Assembly: GCA_900557255.1 (NCBI GenBank)
Contig: USSA01000022.1
Location: forward strand, 1 to 29,917
Direction of reading: 5' to 3'
Origin: an uncultured Prevotella sp.
GTDB taxonomy: Bacteria > Bacteroidota > Bacteroidia > Bacteroidales > Bacteroidaceae
DNA: 29,917 nt
The notes beneath the pieces are model-generated. The model ran no database searches. It was not told where the DNA came from and was given only the letters and a program-made list of their open reading frames with translations. Made by a program: the position numbers and the translations under genes. Positions 20,698-29,907 of the stretch are shown one piece after another (within the stretch, counting starts at the first letter, position 1; every line of letters starts with the position of its first letter).

Positions 20698-23424
20698 TTA
20701 GAATCCCATTTTAAACATCACGCCGACAACGGAGCGGGAACCGCCGATGTAGGTTGGGAAACCAATCTGTCGGCCGGAATTACCTGCATCTACGATATAT
20801 TTCTCATCGAGTACGTTCTTGCCAAAGGCTCCAATCTCGTAGTAAACCTTGCCTGACTGGAAACGGTAACCGGCTGTGAAGTTGAGCAGTCCGTAGGCAT
20901 CCTGGGTAAACTCTGGCTCGTTGCTCTCTTCGAAGAACACCTTCGATTTCCATGAATAGGTAGGGCAGAGATAGAAGGAAGCCTTCTCGCCGGTTGGCAC
21001 GTTCAGGTCGAAGCCGATGGCAAAACTGTTCTTTGGAGTAAGGCGAAAGCGGTTGCCGGCATAAAGCTGTGCGTTTCCGTTGTCATCCTTGTCGTTGAAC
21101 TTGCCCTCTATGTACGACCAGTTGCCGAAGAGATTCAGGTAGCGGCATGGAGAGTAGCTGATGCTTGCCTCCAGACCGAAACTGTGGGCACGACCTGCAT
21201 CATCGTATTCAAACTTGCTGGTGGTAGCGTTGAAAACCGATGTCTGATAGTTATACCAGTCATAATAGTAAGCGCAGAAATCGTAATTCAATCTGCCTTG
21301 CAGGAGACTTCCCTTTACACCTGCCTCGTAGCTGTAGATGATTTCAGGGTCGAGTGTCTCGAAATCCTTAGGATCGTTGTTGAAATATAGCACTCCCGGA
21401 CGACGGCCACGAGCCACGCTGGCGTAGATGTTGTTGCGACCTATCATGTAGTTGAGGGCTGCACGACCTACCCACGACCAGTAGCTCTCCTTGGCAGTTA
21501 CCTTGGCGCTACCCTCGGTAGGGTGATAAAGTATGGCACCAAACATGCTTGGTACGGTCGCTGAAGAGTAGCCTGTTTCCTGATTCTCGTAAGTTCCGCG
21601 GATACCCAGGGTGAAGTTCAGATTCTTTGTGAGTTTGAAGGTTCCGTCAGCGAAAAACTCTACAGCCTGATTGGTTCCGTAATTCTTGCCCTGTTCGGTA
21701 TAGGCAGTATCGAGTGCTTTGGCCGAAATGCCCTGCAAGGTAGCCTGAATCAGTTTGCCGTTATCGCCCAAGCCAGCAAGAACCTGGTCTAAATCCATTC
21801 CTACAGCACCCAGAGCAGTCTTCAAATCGCCATAAATATCAGGAGTGGTGGTCAGTGCCTTCAGTTTGCCATCAGCATCTTTTTCAGGATTCTCAGGGAA
21901 CCACTTGCTCATGAGCTGGGCGAGTGCAGCATCTACCATCGGCAGGTAAGCGGCAGGAAGATACTGGCTGAGCAATCCCTTTACATTATCTATCTGACTG
22001 CTGAGCGAAGCCTTCACACTCTTCTGGATAAACACTGGATAGAGGTACTGGAGATTCGCCTTGGCGTTGACATCCTGTGATGAATTCTCGTAGAAATAGC
22101 TGGCTCCCAGGAAGCCAGAGAAGAACTTTTTGTCATCATAATTGAATCTGAATTCCTGGCTAAACTGAGTTCCCTTCTCTTTTTCCTCGCAGAGCAGGAG
22201 TGGGAGATAAGTACCATCTGCATCGAAATGCTCATTGCTGTTGAAGGCTCTGAATCCGGTGATGGAATTAAACGACCAGCGGTTGCTGATGTTGTGGTCG
22301 ATATTGAGCAGGGCGCCACCCACGTTTCGCTTGATGCCCAACTGCTTGCCGGCTTCCAGGTTTGCAGGACTGTTTGGGTTGCTATTGCCAAAGGCTGGGT
22401 TGATGCTATGGAAGGAAGTGCCTGGATAATCATCGTGCTGATAATCGAGTACCACGCCCACGGAAGTATCATCGTTAGCCCACCATTGGGTAGAGTTTCT
22501 GAAAGCCAGGGCATTCTTGCCGTTCAGTCTGCCGCCTGCCTCGTTCTTGATGAAACCATCGCGTGCATCGTAGTCGAAGGCAAAGCGGTTGGCAAGCTTG
22601 TCCTTAATGATTGGGGTGTTGATAAAACCTGTTACCTGGCGTTGGTTGTAGCTGCCGTAGTTCAGGGAAAGTTCGCCCTTCTGTTCATTTACCGGTTTGT
22701 GGCGGATGATGTTGATTCCGCCAATCTCAGCACCTCTTCCGAAGAGAGTTCCCTGAGGACCTTTTACTACTTCCAATCGTTCCAAGTCGAATAGTTCAAC
22801 GGCAGAAGAGCGGCTTCTAGATGTAGAAACGCCATCCATAAACACGGAAACTCTTGGCTGGGAATAAGCCTCGCCGCCATCTGAAGTTACACCACGAATC
22901 ACGTAGCCAGGGTTGTTAGGACTCTGCAGCTGAATCTGAACGCCAGGGGTCAACTGAGCCACGTCGTCCATCTGGTGGAGATTGAGTTTCTCCATCACGC
23001 TACCTGTTACGGCACTTACAGCCACAGGAATCTCCAAACTACTCTGCTTCTTCTTCTGGGTAGTGACGATAACTTCACCCAGGGCTTGTGTATTTTCCTT
23101 CATCACTACCTTCAGGTTGTTGTCGTCAGCATCCTTGGTGATGGTGTTGTATCCTATATAAGTAAAGGTGAGTTTGTCACCATCGTTCACGTTGACGTGG
23201 AACTCGCCGTTCAAATCAGTCTGTACATTCGTGTTTCCGCAGCGAACCACCACGCCAGGCAAAGCCTCGCCCTGTTCGTTGGTCACCTTGCCGCTTACTG
23301 CATTCACGCCCAATGCTTTAGAATTAGTTTTGTTTCCTTCTGGAGTATTGTCGGCTTTCGCCTCCAGACATGCTACACCCTGCACGAGCAGGGAAGCCAT
23401 TAATACAATCTTAAATCTGTTCAT
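20698..23424 (-). CDS. TonB-dependent outer-membrane receptor
   Basis: 908 residues. Signal peptide, then a carboxypeptidase-regulatory-like domain (about 43-112, VSGKVTNEQGEALPGVVVRC), then the plug (about 120-240) with IRGVTSDGGEAYSQPRVSVFMDGV and LERLEVVKGPQGTLFGRGAEIGGINI, and a large beta-barrel ending in a terminal Phe (FKMGF). No SusD-like partner follows, so this is a classical receptor more like siderophore/vitamin or hydrophobic-substrate types than a polysaccharide SusCD pair. A GDPD gene lies just downstream. The substrate is unknown. Expression is from a consensus -7 box. Confidence 0.95.
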   Translation of the reverse strand: MNRFKIVLMASLLVQGVACLEAKADNTPEGNKTNSKALGVNAVSGKVTNEQGEALPGVVVRCGNTNVQTDLNGEFHVNVNDGDKLTFTYIGYNTITKDADDNNLKVVMKENTQALGEVIVTTQKKKQSSLEIPVAVSAVTGSVMEKLNLHQMDDVAQLTPGVQIQLQSPNNPGYVIRGVTSDGGEAYSQPRVSVFMDGVSTSRSRSSAVELFDLERLEVVKGPQGTLFGRGAEIGGINIIRHKPVNEQKGELSLNYGSYNQRQVTGFINTPIIKDKLANRFAFDYDARDGFIKNEAGGRLNGKNALAFRNSTQWWANDDTSVGVVLDYQHDDYPGTSFHSINPAFGNSNPNSPANLEAGKQLGIKRNVGGALLNIDHNISNRWSFNSITGFRAFNSNEHFDADGTYLPLLLCEEKEKGTQFSQEFRFNYDDKKFFSGFLGASYFYENSSQDVNAKANLQYLYPVFIQKSVKASLSSQIDNVKGLLSQYLPAAYLPMVDAALAQLMSKWFPENPEKDADGKLKALTTTPDIYGDLKTALGAVGMDLDQVLAGLGDNGKLIQATLQGISAKALDTAYTEQGKNYGTNQAVEFFADGTFKLTKNLNFTLGIRGTYENQETGYSSATVPSMFGAILYHPTEGSAKVTAKESYWSWVGRAALNYMIGRNNIYASVARGRRPGVLYFNNDPKDFETLDPEIIYSYEAGVKGSLLQGRLNYDFCAYYYDWYNYQTSVFNATTSKFEYDDAGRAHSFGLEASISYSPCRYLNLFGNWSYIEGKFNDKDDNGNAQLYAGNRFRLTPKNSFAIGFDLNVPTGEKASFYLCPTYSWKSKVFFEESNEPEFTQDAYGLLNFTAGYRFQSGKVYYEIGAFGKNVLDEKYIVDAGNSGRQIGFPTYIGGSRSVVGVMFKMGF

Positions 23425-23461
23425 AATCTATTGTTTCTTGCATATTTATTTTTTTCGACTG

Positions 23462-23469
23462 CAAAAGTA
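23462..23469 (-). promoter_or_regulatory. -7 box of the TonB-dependent receptor promoter
   Basis: On the minus strand this reads TACTTTTG, a consensus TAnnTTTG, 38 bases before the receptor ATG. The alkaline-phosphatase gene on the other strand starts from its own box at 23587, so the two are divergently expressed. Confidence 0.6.
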
Positions 23470-23586
23470 GAATGATTTTGTTACATCGTGGTTTCTATCT
23501 GGTGAAGAAAAGATGAAGTTGAAATCAGTATTTTTTTCTTCACTCTTCTTTCATTTCTTTGTAACATGATGGCAACATCCTTTAAA

Positions 23587-23594
23587 TATCTTTG
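23587..23594 (+). promoter_or_regulatory. -7 box of the alkaline phosphatase promoter
   Basis: TATCTTTG matches TAnnTTTG and lies 39 bases before the ATG at 23633. No clear Pho-box-like repeat was recognised, in keeping with the phosphate-irrepressible PafA class, although absence by eye is weak evidence. Confidence 0.55.
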
Positions 23595-23632
23595 CAGCGG
23601 TAAAAAGCATTACAGTATTTTTGAAGAAAGAA

Positions 23633-25258
23633 ATGAATAAGGTATTTAGTTTTATTGCGTTGGCATTTCTGGGATGCGGCTCTGCTGCTGCCCAACAGGT
23701 GAATGTTTCTAACGTTCAGCGCCCCAAACTGGTAGTGGGCATCGTGGTTGACCAAATGCGATGGGATTATCTCTATCGCTATCAGAAGCGCTATGGTGAA
23801 GGTGGATTCAAACGACTGCTCAACGAGGGCTTCTCTTGCGAAAACACCCGTATTCCGTATGTTCCATCGGTTACCGCCATCGGTCATACTTGTCTCTATA
23901 CAGGCAGTGTGCCTTCTATCCATGGAATCGCTGGAAACAATTTTGTGAAGAATGGCAAGAAGGTGTATTGCACGGATGATGAAACCGTGAAGCCGGTGGG
24001 CTCCAACAGCAAGGCGGGCTTGATGTCGCCCAGAAACCTCTGGGTTACGACTCTCGGAGATGAGATGAAGATTGCATCCAACGGCAGAGCCAAGGTAGTG
24101 GGCGTGGCATTGAAAGACCGTGCTTCCATTCTTCCTGCAGGTCATAATCCGAACGGTGCCTACTGGTTTGATGATGAGAGCGGCAAGTTCATCACCAGTT
24201 CTTATTATATGAACCAGTTGCCCAAGTGGGTGGACGCGTTCAATAACCAGCATCTGCCAGAGCGTTATCTCTCGGAAAAATGGAACACACTCTATCCTGA
24301 GAATACTTACGTTGAAAGTACGGAAGATGAGAACGAGTATGAGGATGGTATCCGCAAGGGCATGAAGGCTACGCTGCCGCTCAATCTTCCAGCCCTTTAT
24401 AAGAAATATGGTTACAGCATTATCCGCAAAACTCCTTTCGGCAATTCGCTGACGATTGATTTGGCAAAGGCGGCGATAGACGGCGAGCAGTTGGGTGCAG
24501 ATGATGAAACCGACTTGCTGGCAGTAAGCTGCTCCAGCACGGATTATATCGGTCATCAGGTGGGAACTCATGCGGTAGAGACTGAGGATACTTATCTGCG
24601 CCTGGACAAGGCGATAGCCGATTTCCTTTCTTATCTCGATGAGAAGGTGGGCAAAGGAAATTATCTGGTTTTCCTGAGTGCCGACCATGGAGCGATGAAC
24701 AACGCCCGTTTCCTGCAAGACCGCCGCATTCCAGCGGGCAGTTGGGATGGTGATGCGGTGGCAGAGAAACTGAATCAGACCCTGGCTCAGGAGTATCCTG
24801 ACGTGGGCAATCTGGTGAAGACCGTGATGAACTATCAGGTGTTTTTCAACCGTAACATCATCAAGGAAAACAAGTTGGATTTCGCCAAGATCAAGCAGAG
24901 CGTGGTGGACGTGTTGAAGGAAGACAGTTGCGTGCAGTATGCCTGCGATATGGAGAAGACGATGACCGAGAGCATTCCTGAGGATGTGAAGATGCGCATC
25001 GTGAATGGTTACAACCGTGAGCGAAGCGGTGATGTGGCCATCGTATTGAAGCCGAATTTCTATGCCCACGGCATGAAGGGAACCGATCATGGTGAGTGGA
25101 ATCCATACGACACCCACATTCCATTGGTTTTCATGGGTTGGGGAATTCAGCATGGTGCTACCACCAAGCAGACTTTCATGACCGATATTGTTCCAACCAT
25201 CGCCGCCCTGCTTCATGTTCAGGCGCCAAATGGTTGTGTAGGTCAGCCGATATTCTAG
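23633..25258 (+). CDS. PafA-like alkaline phosphatase
   Basis: 541 residues from the ATG at 23633 (a TTG four codons upstream is less likely). Sec signal with cleavage near AAA-Q (20-21). The PafA signature is visible: metal ligand in VVDQMRWDYL, nucleophile Thr at 81 in PSVTAIGHT, GIAGNNF around residue 102, and K161-D-R163 in LKDRASILPAGH, the Lys/Arg pair that binds the phosphate in this subclass. Later SADHGAMNN and KGTDHGEWNPYDTHIP complete the two-metal site. It should release phosphate from monoesters in the periplasm. It is monocistronic, followed by a perfect hairpin. Confidence 0.92.
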   Translation: MNKVFSFIALAFLGCGSAAAQQVNVSNVQRPKLVVGIVVDQMRWDYLYRYQKRYGEGGFKRLLNEGFSCENTRIPYVPSVTAIGHTCLYTGSVPSIHGIAGNNFVKNGKKVYCTDDETVKPVGSNSKAGLMSPRNLWVTTLGDEMKIASNGRAKVVGVALKDRASILPAGHNPNGAYWFDDESGKFITSSYYMNQLPKWVDAFNNQHLPERYLSEKWNTLYPENTYVESTEDENEYEDGIRKGMKATLPLNLPALYKKYGYSIIRKTPFGNSLTIDLAKAAIDGEQLGADDETDLLAVSCSSTDYIGHQVGTHAVETEDTYLRLDKAIADFLSYLDEKVGKGNYLVFLSADHGAMNNARFLQDRRIPAGSWDGDAVAEKLNQTLAQEYPDVGNLVKTVMNYQVFFNRNIIKENKLDFAKIKQSVVDVLKEDSCVQYACDMEKTMTESIPEDVKMRIVNGYNRERSGDVAIVLKPNFYAHGMKGTDHGEWNPYDTHIPLVFMGWGIQHGATTKQTFMTDIVPTIAALLHVQAPNGCVGQPIF

Positions 25259-25266
25259 TATTTTAT

Positions 25267-25309
25267 TTAGAGCCTTATTCCTGAACTCGATTTAGGAATA
25301 AGGCTCTAA
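25267..25309 (+). terminator. perfect hairpin after the alkaline phosphatase gene
   Basis: TTAGAGCCTTATTCCT (25267-25282) pairs perfectly with AGGAATAAGGCTCTAA (25294-25309) around an 11-base loop. There is no immediate T-run (the next T5 is at 25322), so it is either a weak terminator or a 3'-end stabiliser. Confidence 0.7.
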
Positions 25310-25372
25310 TCGTATTCTGAGTTTTTAACCCTATCTTCATTTTTCTCTCACATCTTTGAAATATGAAACTTA

Positions 25373-25380
25373 TACCTTTG
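25373..25380 (+). promoter_or_regulatory. -7 box of the glycolipid operon
   Basis: TACCTTTG matches TAnnTTTG. The leader to the ATG at 25472 is about 85 bases. An upstream TTTG at 25355 is closer than the usual spacing, so the -33 element is unclear. Confidence 0.5.
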
Positions 25381-25471
25381 CACTCGGAAAGGGGCGATGG
25401 ACAGCTTCGTGTAACATGCATCTGCCGCTTCGCCAGCATAATATTAGATGTTTAAAGATGTATAAAGAAAA

Positions 25472-26650
25472 ATGAAGGTAATTTTTGTAATTCAAGGAGA
25501 GGGTAGAGGTCATCTCACCCAGGCGTTGGCGCTTAAGCAGATGCTTCTGCACGAGGGCCATGAAGTAGTGAAGGTTTTAGTGGGCAAGAGCAAGAACAGG
25601 GTGATTCCTGAGTTCTTCCAGAATAAGATAGGTACTCCTATCGAGGTTTTTGACAGTCCGAATTTCTTGCCGTCTAAGGACAACCGCAAGTTCAATCTCC
25701 TGCGCTCCCTGGCTTACAATACGCTCTTGGTTCCCAACTATCTTTCAAGTATCCATTTGATACGGAAGAATATCCGGAAGAGCGGAGCCGACATCATCAT
25801 CAATTTCTACGAGGTGTTGTGCGGCATTACCTGTTCTCTCTTCTGTTTCGGTATTCCTGAGGTTTGCATCGGTCACCAGTACCTCTTCCTCCATCCTTCT
25901 TTCCAGATGCCTGGAAAGTATTCCGTACCAGAATCTTTATTAAAATTCTTTACCCGTATCACCTGTATGGGAGCCACAGCCAAGTTGGCACTCTCCATCC
26001 GTGACTACGGGGATGAGCCTGTGCACGGCATTAAGGTAGTTCCGCCGTTGCTCCGTCAGGAAGCCAAGACCATCATCCGCCATCATGGCGACTACATTAT
26101 GGGCTACATGCTGAATGCCGGTTTTGCCGAGGATGTGAAGGCTTGGCACGAGAAGCATCCCCATACCCGTCTTCATTTTTTCTGGGATCAGCCCGATGCG
26201 CCCGAAGAACTGAAGGTGGATGATACGCTCACCTTCCATCGCATCAACGACGAAAAATTCCTCAAGATGATGGCAGGCTGCAAGGCTTTCGCCACCACCG
26301 CCGGCTTTGAGAGCGTCTGCGAGGCACTCTACATGGGCAAGCCTTGCATGCTGATTCCGGCTCATGTGGAGCAGGAATGTAATGCGATGGATGCAGAAAG
26401 AGAAATGGCTGGCGTGGTGAGCGAGGATTTCGACATCGATAAACTGAAGGCTTTTGCCCGTGATTACGAGGAGGATGTGGAGTTCAGAATGTGGGAGAAC
26501 CATGCTGAAAGCCGAATCGTTGCCGCCATAGAAAACGCTTACGATACTTATTATTATAGAAAGGAGAACCAGGCTTATGAAGAAGAAAATGATTCCATTG
26601 TTGCTGCTTCTTCCCTTGTTGTTCCTGCTCGCCGTGTATGGCAAGGATAG
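25472..26650 (+). CDS. GT28-like glycosyltransferase
   Basis: 392 residues with GT-B fold marks: the N-terminal GEGRGHLTQALALKQML loop and the C-terminal donor-binding segment TTAGFESVCEALYMGKPCMLIP around residues 286-307, with a later EQECNA. This resembles MurG/diacylglycerol glycosyltransferase relatives (GT28/GT1-like). The acceptor is not readable; a lipid is likely from the neighbours. No signal peptide, so it works in the cytoplasm or at the inner membrane face. Its last 74 bases overlap the next gene in a different frame, so the extreme C-terminus (rich in Glu, Asn and Ala) may be a recent extension. Confidence 0.85.
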   Translation: MKVIFVIQGEGRGHLTQALALKQMLLHEGHEVVKVLVGKSKNRVIPEFFQNKIGTPIEVFDSPNFLPSKDNRKFNLLRSLAYNTLLVPNYLSSIHLIRKNIRKSGADIIINFYEVLCGITCSLFCFGIPEVCIGHQYLFLHPSFQMPGKYSVPESLLKFFTRITCMGATAKLALSIRDYGDEPVHGIKVVPPLLRQEAKTIIRHHGDYIMGYMLNAGFAEDVKAWHEKHPHTRLHFFWDQPDAPEELKVDDTLTFHRINDEKFLKMMAGCKAFATTAGFESVCEALYMGKPCMLIPAHVEQECNAMDAEREMAGVVSEDFDIDKLKAFARDYEEDVEFRMWENHAESRIVAAIENAYDTYYYRKENQAYEEENDSIVAASSLVVPARRVWQG

Positions 26651-27575
26651 CAAGAAGGAGGAGTCGCGTGTGGTAGTGATTGCCATTGATGGTTTGAGAT
26701 GGCAGGAGGTGTTTGAGGGCGCCAGGCGCGACAGTCTGATGCCGTTTCTCTGGGAGATGGGCAGGAAGAAGGGCTGCATGATAGGCAACCGTAACCGGAA
26801 ATCGAAGATGGAGGTGGCCAACGGCATCTGGAAATCCTATGCCGGTTACAGCGAGATGCTCTGTGGTGTAACCGATGATGAGCACATTTTTGATAACCGC
26901 AAGCAGTATAACCCCAACCGGTCGGTTCTGGAATTGGCAGAGGCTTGTTCTGAGTACAAGGACAGGGTGAATGCCGTGGCGAGTTGGGATGTGATTCCTT
27001 ATATCCTGAATTATCGCAGAAGCGAATTGCCGGTGGATTTCCGCTCTCCTCACAGGGTGAGCAAACAGGTAAGAAATGACAGCGTGACTCTGAACCGTGC
27101 CTTGAAAACCCTCATGGAGAAGCATCCCAAGCTTCTCTTCGTAGAGTTTTGCGAGACCGATTATTACGGGCACCATGGCAAATGGCAGGAGTATCTGAAT
27201 GCTGCCCATCAGAACGACCAGTTTATCCGCCAGTTGTGGGAATACTGCCAGCAAGACCCCTTTTATAAGGGCAACACCACCTTTCTCATTACCTGCGATC
27301 ATGGCAGGGGAGAAAGCCTGGGCGTTCACGCCAACCATGGCGAAGTAGATTCCAAAGCTTCCTGGACAGAACATGGTAAAGAAATCAAAGGCAGCAACCA
27401 AACCTGGCTGGTGGCTTTCGGAAAAGACATTCAGCATCTGGGAGAAATGGAAGGGGGCAGAACCATCTACACCAAGCAGGTGGCTCCTACCATTGCCAGC
27501 ATCCTGAAGGTTCCGTTTACGAATGATGATAATCAACAGCCGGAGGCTTCGCCGATTTATAAGATTCTCAAATAG
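26577..27575 (+). CDS. alkaline-phosphatase superfamily hydrolase
   Basis: 332 residues. An N-terminal membrane/signal segment MIPLLLLLPLLFLLAVYG lies at residues 5-22. The two-metal phosphatase/phosphodiesterase core is seen in VVVIAIDGLRWQEVF (first Asp), a SYAGYSEMLCG nucleophile region (about 82-92), ETDYYGHHG and CDHGRGE. It should hydrolyse a phosphate or phosphodiester, or transfer a phospho-group, on the outer face of the inner membrane. AAGGAG at 26561-26566 is a plausible ribosome site for the 26577 start. An ATG at 26589 is an alternative. It overlaps the preceding glycosyltransferase by 74 bases, so the two are tightly coupled. Confidence 0.85.
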   Translation: MKKKMIPLLLLLPLLFLLAVYGKDSKKEESRVVVIAIDGLRWQEVFEGARRDSLMPFLWEMGRKKGCMIGNRNRKSKMEVANGIWKSYAGYSEMLCGVTDDEHIFDNRKQYNPNRSVLELAEACSEYKDRVNAVASWDVIPYILNYRRSELPVDFRSPHRVSKQVRNDSVTLNRALKTLMEKHPKLLFVEFCETDYYGHHGKWQEYLNAAHQNDQFIRQLWEYCQQDPFYKGNTTFLITCDHGRGESLGVHANHGEVDSKASWTEHGKEIKGSNQTWLVAFGKDIQHLGEMEGGRTIYTKQVAPTIASILKVPFTNDDNQQPEASPIYKILK

Positions 27576-27647
27576 AAGATTTATAAGATTCTCACATAGC
27601 TTTTTATTTAGCAAGAATAGGATAATAACAAATAAGATTTACAGATT

Positions 27648-28832
27648 ATGATAGGATTGTTCAATGAATGTTTTCCACCCGTCATGGATGGTGTTTCACT
27701 CACGGTAAGCAATTTGGCTCGCTGCTTTTATCAGCAGGGCAAGGACGTGGCGGTTGTAACCCCGGAAATGCCAGGACTCGATGAGTCTCAGCTTCCTTAT
27801 TCCGTTTTCCAGTATCGCTCGTTTCCGGTTCCCGGTCGCCATCCTTACCGTTATGGCTTCCCATCGTTCGATTTCAAGTTCCAGAAGCAGGTTGCTGCTC
27901 AGAATTTTGAAATCTTACACGCCCATTGTCCTTTCTCTTCGGGTGATTTTGCCCTGAAGACGGCTCGCAGGATGGGGATTCCATTGGTGGCAACCTTTCA
28001 TTCCAAATATCGTGACGATTTTGAGAGAGTAATTCCCAACAAGGCTCTGGTGGATTATCTCGTGGGCAAGGTGGTGAAGTTTTACGAGAGCGTAGATGAG
28101 GTGTGGGTGCCTCAAGCTTCTGTGGGAGAAACCCTGCGCGAGTATGGCTACAAGGGAACCTTCGAGGTGGTGGATAACGGAACCGAATTTGCCGATGCGC
28201 CTTATACCGAGGAGATGAAATGGGCAGCCAAGAAAGAGCTTTATGTGGCAGTAGATGAACCCTTGCTCCTTTTCGTGGGGCAGCATATCTGGGAGAAGAA
28301 CGTGAAACTCATCATCGAGGCATTAGCCAAGGTGAAGGATTTGCCTTATCACGCCCTTTTCGTGGGCGATGGTTATGCTAGGGCTGATATGCAGGCGATG
28401 GCGGCAAAGCTCGGCTTGTCGGGAAACAGCGATTACCGCAAGGATAAGATTACCTTCTTCGGAAGCGTGCAATCCCGGGAGTTGATGCAGATGATCTATA
28501 TGGCTTCCGATCTCTTCCTCTTCCCATCCATCTATGATAATGCCCCTCTGGTGGTAAGGGAGGCTGCTTCGCTTCATACGCCTTCCATCGTGGCAAGGGG
28601 CAGCAATACGGCGGAAATCATTCAGGATGGAATCAACGGATTCCTCTCGGATAACGACGTAACTGCCTTTGCCAATCGACTCCGTTATATTCTGGAGCGC
28701 CCAACCATTATTTCCTGGGCTGCAAAGGGAGCTGCGGAGACCCTGGTGCGCTCTTGGGAGGACATTGCTGTAGAAGTTTTGGACAGATATCAGCATTTAA
28801 TTGACAGACAACAAAATAGATTAGCCATTTAA
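27648..28832 (+). CDS. GT4 family glycosyltransferase
   Basis: 394 residues with the GT4 layout. The N-terminal acceptor domain starts with NECFPPVMDGVSLTV and LHAHCPFSSGDFAL. The C-terminal donor domain has LLLFVGQHIWEKN, FVGDGYARADM and PSIYDNAPLVVREAASL. In the usual E-x7-E motif the first acid is Asp here (D-NAPLVVR-E). The overall look is that of lipid-directed transferases such as mannosyl or glucosyl-diacylglycerol synthases. It lies 72 bases after the phosphatase gene and 49 bases before the flippase-like gene, all in the same direction. Confidence 0.9.
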   Translation: MIGLFNECFPPVMDGVSLTVSNLARCFYQQGKDVAVVTPEMPGLDESQLPYSVFQYRSFPVPGRHPYRYGFPSFDFKFQKQVAAQNFEILHAHCPFSSGDFALKTARRMGIPLVATFHSKYRDDFERVIPNKALVDYLVGKVVKFYESVDEVWVPQASVGETLREYGYKGTFEVVDNGTEFADAPYTEEMKWAAKKELYVAVDEPLLLFVGQHIWEKNVKLIIEALAKVKDLPYHALFVGDGYARADMQAMAAKLGLSGNSDYRKDKITFFGSVQSRELMQMIYMASDLFLFPSIYDNAPLVVREAASLHTPSIVARGSNTAEIIQDGINGFLSDNDVTAFANRLRYILERPTIISWAAKGAAETLVRSWEDIAVEVLDRYQHLIDRQQNRLAI

Positions 28833-28881
28833 TCGTTATATTACTATATATAATAAGGTATAGTTTTATTTTGAGAGTAAT

Positions 28882-29907
28882 ATGAAAAAATGGCATTTAT
28901 GGTTGGCGGCTTCCATCGGACTGGTGGTCATCGTTGGAATGATGATTCGGGAGTTTGATGTGGAAGTTCTGAGCAGGATAGATTTGTCTCCCAGGTTCTT
29001 TCTGGGAGTAGTAATGGGCGTGTTGCTCTTTGCGGTCCAGAATCTGATGCTCACCCTCCGTTTCCGTCATCTCTGCCAGCGTAAGTTATCCGTAGCCGAG
29101 GCGTTCCGCATCAATGTGCTCTGCGAGTTTACTTCTGCCGTCACTCCTTCGGCGGTGGGGGGAAGTGGTTTGGCTTTTGTCTATCTCAATCGCGAGGGAG
29201 TTTCTATGGGCAGAAGTATCTTCACTATGTTTGCAGCTCTGCTGGCTGATGAGGCTTTTCTTGCCATCAGTTGCGTGTTGCTCTATTTCTGTGTTCCATC
29301 GCATCTCTTGTTCAGCTTGGCTGATGGAGTGGGGATTTCTGCAGATGCTACGAACGAATGGATTAAGGGCGGAGTGCAGGTTATTTTCATAGTCAGCACC
29401 CTTATCGTTGCTGTCTGGACGGTCATCCTCTACCTCTTGTTGTTGCATCGTCCTCAGATTCTGGGCTGGGTATTGAAGGGATGCTGCAAGATTTCTTTCC
29501 TTCGCAGATTCCTGCCCAAGGTAGAGAAGTTTTCCGAGGAGATGACGATGGCTTCGGAGGAGGCAAAGCTGGAGGGCGGAAGATTCTGGCTGCAGCTGAT
29601 GGGTTATACTTCCTTGGCGTGGCTGTCGAGATTCGCCATCGTGGTAGCTATTCTCATTGCCTTCCATTGTCAGGGCAACATGCTGGTGGCTTGGTGCCGC
29701 CAATGGGTGATGTGGATGATTTCCATTCTGAGTCCTACGCCTGGCGGAAGTGGCGTGGCAGAGTTGATGTTCCGCCTTTATTATGCCGATTTCCTGCCCG
29801 ATGCCTCAGTAGCCATCCTTGCCGCCATGCTCTGGCGCGCCATCTTCTATTACCCTTTCCTGGTGATGGGCACCCTGGTCTTGCCGAAATGGATAGCAAG
29901 GAAATAA
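28882..29907 (+). CDS. flippase-like membrane protein (LPG-synthase TM domain family)
   Basis: 341 residues with about eight membrane segments. Family marks are FTSAVTPSAVGGSGLAFVYL (about 76-95) and SPTPGGSGVAELMF (about 287-300), typical of the lysylphosphatidylglycerol-synthetase transmembrane/UPF0104 group. Such proteins lack the aminoacyl-transferase domain here and are found next to glycosyltransferases, where they are thought to flip or present lipid-linked sugars. It is the last gene in the window, with its stop ten bases before the edge. It completes a four-gene set of two transferases, a phosphatase and a membrane carrier. Confidence 0.9.
   Translation: MKKWHLWLAASIGLVVIVGMMIREFDVEVLSRIDLSPRFFLGVVMGVLLFAVQNLMLTLRFRHLCQRKLSVAEAFRINVLCEFTSAVTPSAVGGSGLAFVYLNREGVSMGRSIFTMFAALLADEAFLAISCVLLYFCVPSHLLFSLADGVGISADATNEWIKGGVQVIFIVSTLIVAVWTVILYLLLLHRPQILGWVLKGCCKISFLRRFLPKVEKFSEEMTMASEEAKLEGGRFWLQLMGYTSLAWLSRFAIVVAILIAFHCQGNMLVAWCRQWVMWMISILSPTPGGSGVAELMFRLYYADFLPDASVAILAAMLWRAIFYYPFLVMGTLVLPKWIARK

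Noticed and set aside
23582..25216. A 544-residue frame on the minus strand
   Set aside because: It is the antisense reading of the PafA-like gene, whose active-site motifs are all intact on the plus strand.
26484..27614. A 376-residue frame on the minus strand
   Set aside because: Antisense to the phosphatase-superfamily gene with metal-site motifs. His/Leu-rich shadow composition.
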